Source: Endotrypanum monterogeii
Taxonomy: Eukaryota; Euglenozoa; Kinetoplastea; Trypanosomatida; Trypanosomatidae
Length of the DNA stretch: 10,577 bases
Assembly: GCA_000333855.2 (NCBI GenBank)
Contig: CM007322.1
Coordinates: 1-10,577 of the forward strand
Direction of reading: 5' to 3'
The notes under the pieces are model-generated. The model did no database searches. It worked only from the letters and a program-made list of their open reading frames with translations, and was not told the origin of the DNA. Below, piece after piece: positions 1 to 7,114 of this stretch. Position numbers and translations under genes: made by a program. Position 1 is the first letter of the stretch. Each line of letters opens with the position of its first letter.

Positions 1-63
1 AAAAAAAACAATGGCTCACACACCAACGCATATAAAAAAAAATATATATATATATGTACGTGT

Positions 64-123
<60 letters not shown>

Positions 124-782
124 CCATCGAACACACACGAAAACACCATGGAACACAAAGATTTACTTTCTCTGCAAAACATCTCTCTATACGTGTATGC
201 AAACACGTACATATACGCATGTGTGTGTGCACACTTATAAATATGTAAAAGACGCATATACCGCGACAACGATACCGGCGCACAGATAATGATAGCCAAC
301 AAGGAAACACAGAAGAAAACAAAATTCCCAAATGCCACGCCCCAGCCTGTGTGTAACACATAGGGGAGGTGTGCATAAAAGAGAGACGGAATGGAGTGGG
401 GGTAACGTACTACGAGTTGCAACCCTTGACTCCCGACAATGCGCAGTACTACAGAGCTTGACGACCGACAAACAAGACAGCAATAAAAACGTTACATGTG
501 GAAACCCAAAAACACACAAAAAAAAAAATTTGAGGGAAATCGACTGACACGAAGGATAAGGGGAATAGAAGAAGGAAGCAGAGACGCGGACTGCTGTGAT
601 GGAATACAGAGAAGTCGACAAAGGGCAGAAACAATTACGTACGTTTGAGCCCTTAACCTATACACATCCCCCCCCCCACCACACACACGCGCCTACGGAC
701 AAACGCGGGCTGAGAAGGAAAGCAGACCGAGGAGCGCAGAGGTTCAAATATAACTGGTCCCAGCTGCAGCCTCACCACGGTG
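1..782. other. Noncoding region downstream of gene A (3'UTR / intergenic)
   Basis: This stretch follows the gene A stop in the direction of transcription, so it should hold the 3'UTR of A and the start of the next spacer. It contains a long (TG)n tract, a run of ten C at 668-677 and purine-rich stretches around 530-580. The short open frames here are built mainly from dinucleotide repeats or lack any recognisable domain. I see no gene. Confidence 0.7.
71..122. repeat. (TG)26 dinucleotide microsatellite
   Basis: Uninterrupted TG repeat of 52 bases. On the transcribed (minus) sense it reads (CA)n. It is flanked on the left by an AT-rich stretch (31-56). Such tracts are common in Leishmaniinae spacers and are prone to length variation. 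Confidence 0.95.
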
Positions 783-3218
783 TTAGCGCTGGGGAAGTGA
801 ACGATACCCATCTTGTATACTTGTGGCCTCGTGCCTCCAGTACTCGTACGGGTTGTCGTACACAGCGACACCGTCCGCCTCTGATATGGTGAATTTCGGG
901 CGTCGAGTTATGTTCCGTACCCAGTGAACCTCGGGGAGGTGATCCCAGTCCATCGCCTTCATGAGCGAGTTATTCAGCATCTTTTTGATCCAACCATTCT
1001 GTATGGCTTGCGCGGCCTCCTCGTGCTCCTCCTCCGTCTTGTAGCGGCGCGCTAAGGCAGCGACCCCATGTTCATTGCGGAAGAAGTAGTGAAGGAAATA
1101 CGAATCTGCTGGACTGCAGCGATGTGCCGCGACTGTCGACCACGTTACAGCGTGAGTCCGCCCAACGTGTAGGTCGTGAAAGCGTGCGTACCACTCCTTC
1201 ACATACCACAGTCGCCCGTTCGGGCACAGCTGCTTCACACGGGCCAGGGAGCGGTGTATCTGCAGACCCGTCAAAATATCTTCATGGTGAAACATAATTC
1301 GCTGGTAAGCGCTCTCCTGCTCCGGTGAGAAATCATCTGCGGCGAGACGCACAATGCTCAGTCGCCTCTTGTTGTCTGATCTCGGCTCGAGGAGCCCCTG
1401 CACAACCCTGCGATGCAGCATGAACATCATGCCGGCACAAAACTGCGTGTGTACGTGGTGACGCATGCTTCCCCAGTACACGCACTCGGCGTCCTCCACC
1501 ATAGAAGTTGAGCTCACAGACCTGTCGTCCACGCGTTCACCCGCGTTCGCGCATTTCCGTGTCTCTGAGACATCGGCCTGCTCAGCGGCGATGGTCCGAT
1601 TTATTACTTGATTGCTCTTTGAGGAGCGCACTAGCAGCGGCGCGAGTGGCGGCTGCCGAACTCGCGTGCCGCCCATCACGTACCGCACATCGCTCAGAAA
1701 TTGCGGCACCTTCAAATACGTGTCGTCGTCGCCCTTCATGATGAAGGGCACCGTCGGGAAGGCGTGGTACGCGTACTCCAGCCAAAGGATCAGCTTCTGA
1801 CTCATCCCAACCTCCACAGGAAGACCCCATTTCCGGTCCTCCCCAATCTTCTTGTCGGTGGTCGGCCGCCGGTCCGTCATCATGTCGATCCACACAACGT
1901 TGCGGTGCGTCAGCGCCTCCTGCCACAGCGCAGACGACGCGTGGCAGATGAACTCCGCGGGCGACGTGAAGGCGGGTCTCACAGGGAGCGACAACGACAC
2001 GGTGAGATACGACAGCAGAGACGTGTTGGTCCTCTCACGAGCGCCCGTGACGGAGACGACTCGATTACAGGGTGACTTGTCAGCATTGTTAAGCCGCCAC
2101 CCACTGCGAAGCGCCACTCGGCGGCGGTCCACACCCGCCCCGGGGTCATCGGTAGGGAGGGGGGGCTGCGAGACAAGCGATCGTGACACCGCCATGTACT
2201 CCTTAAGACTCGGAAGCAGCTGAGAGACGTTGACCTGGAGACGAGGGAGAACGCTGCTCGGCTCGCCACCCCCCGCGCCTCGGGAGGAGGGCATCTGCCT
2301 CTCAGACGCCGCGGCCTCAGGGACACGTGGCTCCATGGCGGCGAAGAGGTACAAGGGCAGCAGTGCTGCGTCGAAGTGGTTTTCACGCCGCGCCACCTCC
2401 GCGTACGTGAACCATGTATTGCGCTGCGCCTCACGAAGAGCAGCACGCGCCGGCTGGTCCGTCGACGGGATGCCCAGCACCGCCAGGTACGGCGCCTCGC
2501 GCGGCGCACGGGTCTCGTCGCGACCAGCCGCAGTCGGAAACCCTGCACCGTACACGTGCCGCAGCCACTCCCACTGCCGCAGCTCCGTGCGCACATCCAC
2601 GTCGTCCGTCACGCTCGCCATCGCCAGCACCATCGGCCCGACACGGCCGAGCGGGGCAGCCGACGTCGCGAACACACCGTACCTGCCGGGGAGATAACGG
2701 TCTGCCAAGGTTGCATCGACGGTGTCGTAATCTGTGCAGTCTGTGCATTCGGGGTCCACGACCCGGAGCGTCCATGCGGGGAGCATGTGAGGCAGCAGAC
2801 GCGGCGGCTCCTCGCAAGCGCCCGTAGGAAGTTCATCGACACCTCTGCAGAAGGTGCGCCGCCGCCTGTAGAGCTTGTCTATGTCCAGGCCGCACATGGG
2901 ATGCTCAGGATGCACGAATACCGACCAAGGAGTACGAAGAGGTCCGAGACGGTGCACGAGCTGCGCCTCTGACACAGATGCCGGCCGTTGCGATACCCTT
3001 AAAAGCCACCAGATCACCATCACAAAGATGATGCACAGCATCATATCCGTGAGGAGGTAGGGAATGTTTCTTCGCAGCAAGGTACGCCGTCGGAACGCCC
3101 GGATGGCAGCTCGCCCTACGAGCCCGAACACCCGCAGACAACGTAAAAATAGATACGAGCAACCGACACACTCGTGCTCCTCCTGTCGTACTACTGGGAG
3201 CATACTGCGGGTTGACAT
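783..3218 (-). CDS. Gene A: SCG-like phosphoglycan beta-1,3-galactosyltransferase family protein
   Basis: Complete 811-residue frame. It probably transfers a sugar (galactose in characterised relatives) from a UDP-sugar to surface phosphoglycan in the Golgi lumen. The start at 3218 is the first ATG in frame; the frame stays open to 3353 but only through repeat sequence without an ATG. The N-terminus is basic, followed by one hydrophobic anchor at about residues 54-74 (type II topology). Visible motifs in order are a Cys pair in DPECTDC (C158, C161), R262-x3-R266-N-T-W269 as in beta-3-glycosyltransferases, G496-D-D-D499, C579-V-Y-W-G, and H-E646-D647-I. The C-terminal part carries a WSTVAAHRC block and a final VAVY block. 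At least five N-glycosylation sequons are present. The family is related to GT31 and, as I recall, placed in CAZy GT67. All motifs look intact. Family assignment is strong; sugar, linkage and acceptor are inferred. Confidence 0.9.
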   Translation of the reverse strand: MSTRSMLPVVRQEEHECVGCSYLFLRCLRVFGLVGRAAIRAFRRRTLLRRNIPYLLTDMMLCIIFVMVIWWLLRVSQRPASVSEAQLVHRLGPLRTPWSVFVHPEHPMCGLDIDKLYRRRRTFCRGVDELPTGACEEPPRLLPHMLPAWTLRVVDPECTDCTDYDTVDATLADRYLPGRYGVFATSAAPLGRVGPMVLAMASVTDDVDVRTELRQWEWLRHVYGAGFPTAAGRDETRAPREAPYLAVLGIPSTDQPARAALREAQRNTWFTYAEVARRENHFDAALLPLYLFAAMEPRVPEAAASERQMPSSRGAGGGEPSSVLPRLQVNVSQLLPSLKEYMAVSRSLVSQPPLPTDDPGAGVDRRRVALRSGWRLNNADKSPCNRVVSVTGARERTNTSLLSYLTVSLSLPVRPAFTSPAEFICHASSALWQEALTHRNVVWIDMMTDRRPTTDKKIGEDRKWGLPVEVGMSQKLILWLEYAYHAFPTVPFIMKGDDDTYLKVPQFLSDVRYVMGGTRVRQPPLAPLLVRSSKSNQVINRTIAAEQADVSETRKCANAGERVDDRSVSSTSMVEDAECVYWGSMRHHVHTQFCAGMMFMLHRRVVQGLLEPRSDNKRRLSIVRLAADDFSPEQESAYQRIMFHHEDILTGLQIHRSLARVKQLCPNGRLWYVKEWYARFHDLHVGRTHAVTWSTVAAHRCSPADSYFLHYFFRNEHGVAALARRYKTEEEHEEAAQAIQNGWIKKMLNNSLMKAMDWDHLPEVHWVRNITRRPKFTISEADGVAVYDNPYEYWRHEATSIQDGYRSLPQR
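1680..1952 (-). repeat. 273-bp conserved catalytic core, copy in gene A
   Basis: Encodes F423 to Y513 of gene A, ending just after the GDDD motif. The same segment recurs at 5157-5429 (gene B) and 9893-10165 (gene C) without indels. By eye A and C differ at 2 of 273 positions and B and C at 7. Similarity to B stops abruptly at both ends; similarity to C stops only on the low-coordinate side. Confidence 0.9.
1738..2360 (-). repeat. 623-bp block identical to gene C
   Basis: Matches 9951-10573 base for base at a constant offset of 8213, with no indel or substitution found by eye. It covers most of the conserved core plus a proline- and serine-rich stretch towards the N-terminus that gene B does not share at nucleotide level. 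The next base (2361 against 10574) differs by a synonymous Leu change, close to the window edge, so the full extent of the block is unknown. Confidence 0.92.
2601..2675 (-). repeat. 75-bp patch shared with gene B (6114-6188)
   Basis: Encodes the FATSAAPLGRVGP to ASVTDD segment. It matches gene B at 73 of 75 positions, although the DNA on both sides is clearly diverged. The offset to B here is 3513, against 3477 in the catalytic core, so the interval between the two patches differs by 36 bases (12 codons). Confidence 0.88.
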
Positions 3219-3229
3219 GTTGCAGGTGA

Positions 3230-3244
3230 TCAACGCGGCTGCAT
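3230..3244 (-). CDS. Possible four-codon upstream ORF in the gene A leader
   Basis: An ATG at 3244 lies 26 bases upstream of the chosen gene A start, in another frame, and opens a reading frame M-Q-P-R ending in TGA at 3230. It is the only upstream ATG I find between the likely splice acceptor (3450) and the gene A start. If the leader includes it, it could lower translation of gene A. A splice site at the CT of 3239-3240 would remove it. There is no evidence that it is translated. Confidence 0.35.
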   Translation of the reverse strand: MQPR

Positions 3245-3285
3245 CCTTGAGAACGATGAAGTCGTCCGAAACCGAGAGTTGAGGG

Positions 3286-3326
3286 TATATATATATATAT
3301 ATATATACGTGTATGTGTGTGTGTGT
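3286..3326. repeat. Compound (TA)n/(TG)n microsatellite in gene A leader
   Basis: A (TA)11 run at 3286-3307 is followed after a short break by a TG run to about 3326. It lies in the open extension of the gene A frame but upstream of the first ATG, so it is interpreted as leader sequence, not protein. Confidence 0.9.
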
Positions 3327-3449
3327 AGGTATGTCTGTGTATTGTATATGCACACAGACAATAGCTGTAGACTAGAATGCAGTGAACAGTGCCTCCACTA
3401 CCACGCGCAACCCGAATAACGACAGATAACACCAGCAGGAGGGAAATCT

Positions 3450-3547
3450 CTTAAATATATATAAATATAAATATATATAAATATATAAATATATATATAA
3501 ATATATTATTTTAATGGGGGAGAAGAGAAGGAAAGAGAGGGAGGGGG
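3450..3547 (-). promoter_or_regulatory. Candidate trans-splice acceptor of gene A (polypyrimidine tract plus AG)
   Basis: On the minus strand 3547 to 3516 is an unbroken 32-base pyrimidine tract. The first AG downstream is at 3451-3450, after an AT-only stretch that contains no AG. In trypanosomatids the spliced leader is normally joined at the first AG after such a tract. This predicts a leader of about 231 nucleotides carrying the upstream ATG and the TA/TG repeat. The site is inferred; alternative acceptors such as 3240-3239 remain possible. Confidence 0.5.
3452..3513. repeat. AT-only degenerate repeat (TAAATATA-type)
   Basis: About 62 bases made only of A and T, built from variants of ATAAATAT units. 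It lies between the polypyrimidine tract and the first AG in the presumed splice region of gene A. Confidence 0.9.
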
Positions 3548-3960
3548 CGGCGCAGAGAGCAAAAACTGAAGTCTGCAGTAACTTGGTTGCATGTAAAATG
3601 AAGGCGAGAACGAATACAGCGATTGTGGCGCAGGGTGGGGGCGCGGGGGGGATATTCCAAAGGGGACGGCATCTGCAAAAAAAGGAGTCGTGGATGTTAT
3701 TCTCCCAGGTATGTTGGGCCATCTCAGCAAGGAATCTCTCCACCAACACCGCCACAGACCCTAAATTTATTATTATTCTTTTGATTTCTTGTTTTGATGT
3801 CATTCGGGGCTCCAGCACGAGTTTCCTCCGCGGCCGCCTCCACTGCGTATATATATATATGCAGATATTTGCAGATATAGATATATATATAGATAGATAA
3901 ACACTCCTATCGTATGGTCTCCAGCCTGTAAGCAAGATAGAAAAATAAAAACGTTTAAAT

Positions 3961-3998
3961 GGGGGATGGGGGGGGAAAGGGGGAAGGGGAAAGGGGGG
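3961..3998 (+). other. G-quadruplex motif (five G runs)
   Basis: Five G runs of 5, 8, 5, 4 and 6 bases are separated by loops of only 2-3 bases (AT, AAA, AA, AAA). This exceeds the usual definition of an intramolecular quadruplex. The G-rich strand is the template strand for genes A-C; the transcript carries the C-rich complement, which could also act as a pyrimidine tract. Confidence 0.85.
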
Positions 3999-4175
3999 TA
4001 GCACATCACTTCCCCACCCCCATCATACCCCCAACATCACATTCGCGTTTATGTCGCCTCTGCTTTTTTTTTTTTTGGAGGTCATTCAAAGGTTCACATA
4101 CTTGCCTCTTCCGATACCCATACATCCAAGCACACATACACACAGACAGACCCACACACAGACATACACATTTTC

Positions 4176-6998
4176 TCAGGGACTCGATTGGAAACCCTGA
4201 TAGACCCTCAAGAAGGGTGCGCGGTAGGTGTTGTATCGGTGTGCGTACACGGCGACCTCGTCTCCGTCGGGGACTGAAAATGGCGGCTTCCTCGACGCCG
4301 GAGTCTCCCAAATAGTTTTCGGTAAGTCATCCCATTCGGCGGGGCGCTCCGGGTGCTTCAACTTGCGCGACTGCGCCCACCTGGCTGCCCGCTGCTCCTT
4401 CGTCAGTGCACCTCTGCCGTGCTTAGACTCCACCGCGTACTCGGTGTGGAAGAAGTGATGCAGATAATGCAAGTCTGCCGGACGGGTGCGGTGCACCACG
4501 ACAGCCGACCACGACACCGGCCGCGCACGCCCGACGCGGAGATCGAAAAAGCGCTGGAACGTCTCCTTGACATAAAATAATTTACCTCCAGGGCACAGTT
4601 GGCTGGCACGGGGCTGTCGATGGCGGATGAGAAATCCGAGGAGGATATCCTCGTGCGTGAAAAAATGTTCGGTGTAATTTTTTGCATACTTGACATCAAA
4701 GTCTTCCAAAGTCATGCGCACCACATCCAACCCCGGCTTCTCGATCCCACGCAGAGAAGCGATCTGTGGGGATTCTGGAGGCTCCAAGACCGCCTGCGCC
4801 ACACGCCGATGCACCATGAAAAGCATCCCCGCGTTAAAAAGCATATTGCGATATTGGCGGGTACTTCCCCAGTAAACACAGCGCCGAAGCAGATCTGAAC
4901 CGAGATCGGAATCGTAGCTCCTCTGCGCCAGTACCCCTGCACCAGGAGACACCCAAGACTTCCTCGGCGGTGTTTGATTGACATCTAGCCCATCCATCCT
5001 AGCCGACATTGCATCCGCCACCGTACGAAGAGGGCCCGTGGCGACCGAAAAAGATGGGGAGCCTTGGCCCGAAGTCAAAGCCGTCGGCACCCCCGACACC
5101 TCAACCCCAGAGGTACGTAATAACGAGCGAGACTTCACATGTTTGGCACGCGTGATGTACCGCACATCGCTCAGAAATTGCGGCACCTTCACATACGCGT
5201 CGTCGTCGCCCTTGATGATGAAGGGCACCGTCGGGAAGGCGTGGTACGCGTACTCCAGCCAAAGGATCAGCTTCTGACTCATCCCAACCTCCACAGGAAG
5301 ACCCCATTTCCGGTTTTCCCCAAGCTTTTTCTTGGTGGTCGGCCGCCGGTCCGTCATCATGTCGATCCACACAACGTTGCGGTGCGTCAGCGCCTCCTGC
5401 CACAGCGCAGACGACGCGTGGCAGATGAAGCGAGCCCCGGCCACAAAGGCTGGCTTCACCGGAAGGTCAAATGCAGAACTGAGGTACCCGAGAGTGGACC
5501 TCCCTGCCGTTCCGTCAGAGGTGAACCTCCGTACTTCGCCGCAAGGACTTGCATCGTCGCCGTCACGGAGGTTCCATCCGAGTCGCAGCGTGGTGCGCAG
5601 CTCTTGGTAGGAAACACCCGCGCCGCCATCGGCGATTCTTATCTGTGCCTCAGAGGCGAGTCGATAATTCCTCGTCGAAGGCGCCACAGACGAGGCATTC
5701 ACATACTCCAGCGGAACTGCGGACTTGGCAGACGCGGGGCTAATAGGTGCAAGCGATGGTGTAGTCTTCGTTTGCCACCCTGCATTAGCGCCAGGAGCCG
5801 CTGCCGTCACCTTCTCCGCGGCAGCGAAAACATATAGCGGCAGCAAAGCACCTTCGAAATTGTTTTCCTTTCGGGCGACTTCTTTGTAGGTCATCCAGGT
5901 TTGTCGCTGCGCCTCACGGAGGGGCCGTCGCATTTGTTGATCGGTGGAAGGAATACCCAAGACAGCCAGATAGGGTGCTCGGGGGCGACGACTAAGTCGA
6001 GGGTCGCTGGGAGCAGACCCGTTCGACCCTCGCAACGGCCACGTCCTCGTGACTGCACCGAGGGAAGTGTAGTTCAGCCACGACCACTGGTGCACCTCAT
6101 CGCGGATAGCGATGTCGTCCGTCACGCTCGCCATCGCCAGCAGCATGGGCCCGACACGGCCGAGCGGGGCAGCCGACGTCGCGAACACGGCGTGGCGCTG
6201 CGGTAAGCGTCCAGAAGAGGCTGCAACTGCCTCAGCATATGATGCCGTGTCGGTGCAGTCCTCACAGTTTGGGTCAACGACGCGCAGCGTCCAGGATGGC
6301 AAGAGGCTCGGGCTCAGTCGGAGCCAGTCACAACGCAGCGAAGTGTTATTCTTTACGTGTCGCTCTCTCGTGCACAGGCGAGTGACCGCGTCCTCGTGCT
6401 GAACCAACGCTGCCCACGAGGCGGAGTCTGAGTAGCTCCCATCGATCCTCTCCTCCAAACCACCACCATCACCACCACTGCTGCTGCTGCTAGTAGTGCT
6501 GCTGCACCCGAAAACCTCCGCCATGTCTGTGGCGTTGCGCTTGATCAGTTCACCTTGTTGTGAAGTATAATAAAATAAAATAAAAAAGATGAGCATCATG
6601 AAGAGGAGCAGCCCTATGCGCAGAAGGGGCACAGTGAACCCTCGTGGTGCCTCTCTGTAACACGTGCGCCGCCGCGCATACATACCAGAGGACAAACTAG
6701 TCAAGGAGGCCGAGGAAGAGCGCTGACTCGCATGCAGGCCCGTCTTGGTGAGCGATGCATCTGAGGACGATGGGAAAGACAACAACGGACCGAATGGGTG
6801 ATCCCTCTCGACGGCCGAGGAAGGGGACTTCGCTGGCATCCGCATAAGACGCCGCATGAGCGAGGCTAGCATCCCGTCACCGGTCCAACCCGGCTTGGGC
6901 AGCAATCCATGTTTTTCCGCGAAAACGGCCGGCGTTATGGGGTTCGTGTGCACGGGCGTGTGCCCCTCGTATTGCACACCCGTCGAGTTCCGATGCAT
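4176..6998 (-). CDS. Gene B: SCG-like phosphoglycan beta-1,3-galactosyltransferase family protein, long N-terminal tail
   Basis: Complete 940-residue frame starting at the first ATG (6998). It is a Golgi-type glycosyltransferase of the same family as genes A and C. Unlike gene A it has a Ser- and Arg-rich cytosolic tail of about 121 residues before the single anchor (about residues 122-144); later Met codons at 43, 48, 52, 54 and 106 are alternative starts. A low-complexity Ser/Gly stretch follows the anchor. Motifs are DPNCEDCTD (Cys pair), R361-x3-R365-Q-T-W368, G597-D-D-D600-A-Y, C707-V-Y-W-G, H-E783-D784-I, an HHFF block and a C-terminal VAVY block. The segment between Y614 and C707 is 92 residues, the longest of the three. 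Core residues F524-Y614 are nearly identical to A and C, while most of the rest is diverged. All catalytic motifs are present, so it is probably active; specificity is unknown. Confidence 0.9.
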   Translation of the reverse strand: MHRNSTGVQYEGHTPVHTNPITPAVFAEKHGLLPKPGWTGDGMLASLMRRLMRMPAKSPSSAVERDHPFGPLLSFPSSSDASLTKTGLHASQRSSSASLTSLSSGMYARRRTCYREAPRGFTVPLLRIGLLLFMMLIFFILFYYTSQQGELIKRNATDMAEVFGCSSTTSSSSSGGDGGGLEERIDGSYSDSASWAALVQHEDAVTRLCTRERHVKNNTSLRCDWLRLSPSLLPSWTLRVVDPNCEDCTDTASYAEAVAASSGRLPQRHAVFATSAAPLGRVGPMLLAMASVTDDIAIRDEVHQWSWLNYTSLGAVTRTWPLRGSNGSAPSDPRLSRRPRAPYLAVLGIPSTDQQMRRPLREAQRQTWMTYKEVARKENNFEGALLPLYVFAAAEKVTAAAPGANAGWQTKTTPSLAPISPASAKSAVPLEYVNASSVAPSTRNYRLASEAQIRIADGGAGVSYQELRTTLRLGWNLRDGDDASPCGEVRRFTSDGTAGRSTLGYLSSAFDLPVKPAFVAGARFICHASSALWQEALTHRNVVWIDMMTDRRPTTKKKLGENRKWGLPVEVGMSQKLILWLEYAYHAFPTVPFIIKGDDDAYVKVPQFLSDVRYITRAKHVKSRSLLRTSGVEVSGVPTALTSGQGSPSFSVATGPLRTVADAMSARMDGLDVNQTPPRKSWVSPGAGVLAQRSYDSDLGSDLLRRCVYWGSTRQYRNMLFNAGMLFMVHRRVAQAVLEPPESPQIASLRGIEKPGLDVVRMTLEDFDVKYAKNYTEHFFTHEDILLGFLIRHRQPRASQLCPGGKLFYVKETFQRFFDLRVGRARPVSWSAVVVHRTRPADLHYLHHFFHTEYAVESKHGRGALTKEQRAARWAQSRKLKHPERPAEWDDLPKTIWETPASRKPPFSVPDGDEVAVYAHRYNTYRAPFLRVYQGFQSSP
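5157..5429 (-). repeat. 273-bp conserved catalytic core, copy in gene B
   Basis: Encodes F524 to Y614. It matches the gene C copy at 266 of 273 positions. The seven differences are at 5198 (Thr to Ala next to the DDD motif) and in a 19-base cluster at 5315-5333 that changes Asp to Lys, Ile to Leu and Asp to Asn, with two silent changes. Similarity is lost at nucleotide level at both ends. Confidence 0.9.
6114..6188 (-). repeat. 75-bp patch shared with gene A (2601-2675)
   Basis: Second near-identical patch between A and B (73 of 75 positions). It encodes the FATSAAPLGRVGP region N-terminal to the catalytic domain. Confidence 0.88.
6460..6506 (-). repeat. Coding triplet-repeat region in gene B (Ser/Thr/Gly tract)
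   Basis: CTG/CAC/CAT-type triplets on the plus strand encode a Ser-rich then Gly-rich tract just after the membrane anchor, in the position of the stem. As a triplet repeat it can change length without breaking the frame. No corresponding tract is seen in gene A. Confidence 0.75.
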
Positions 6999-7022
6999 GT
7001 GAAGTACTGCCTCACCTTTCTC

Positions 7023-7047
7023 TGTGTGTGTGTGTGTGTGTGTGTGG
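7023..7047. repeat. (TG)12 microsatellite upstream of gene B
   Basis: TG repeat directly upstream of the gene B start, followed by a run of eight G at 7054-7061. It would lie in the leader of B if the acceptor proposed at 7065 is used. Confidence 0.9.
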
Positions 7048-7064
7048 GTGTGCGGGGGGGGTAT

Positions 7065-7114
7065 CTTTTTGTCAAAATGAAACCTCCAAAGAAAAATAAA
7101 AAAATGTGAAAAAT
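7065..7114 (-). promoter_or_regulatory. Candidate trans-splice acceptor of gene B
   Basis: On the minus strand a T-rich tract (7114 to about 7088) is followed by AG at 7085-7084 and another at 7066-7065. Either would give gene B a short leader of about 65-85 nucleotides without an upstream ATG. The tract is interrupted by A residues, so this is weaker than the gene A site, and an acceptor further upstream is possible. Confidence 0.35.

Larger units (their letters stand above)
3219..4175. other. B-A intergenic spacer (3'UTR of B and 5'UTR of A)
   Basis: No credible gene. In the direction of transcription it holds a 13-base T run on the plus strand (4064-4076, A in the transcript), a large G-run cluster (3961-3998), a second G-rich segment (3633-3651), a pure polypurine stretch (3516-3547, polypyrimidine in the transcript), an AT-rich repeat (3452-3513) and a compound TA/TG repeat (3286-3326). 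This fits a trypanosomatid spacer in which polyadenylation of B and trans-splicing of A are coupled. Confidence 0.8.

Noticed and set aside
11..289. Open frames through the (TG)n tract near the left edge
   Set aside because: They are made largely of Val-Cys or Tyr-Val repeat translation and lie on the strand opposite to all real genes.
668..677. C10 run, considered as a structured or quadruplex-forming site
   Set aside because: A single homopolymer run without partner runs; common in these spacers.
1979..2596. Long overlapping frames inside genes A and C on both strands
   Set aside because: Arg- and Ser-rich shadow frames caused by high GC content; they copy along with the 623-bp block and show no domain.
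3219..3353. In-frame N-terminal extension of gene A (Tyr-Ile repeats)
   Set aside because: It has no ATG; its first codon is GTG, and it translates a TA/TG microsatellite. The first real ATG is at 3218.
3757..3763. Single CCCTAAA telomere-like heptamer
   Set aside because: Only one copy; no array. It says nothing about a subtelomeric position.
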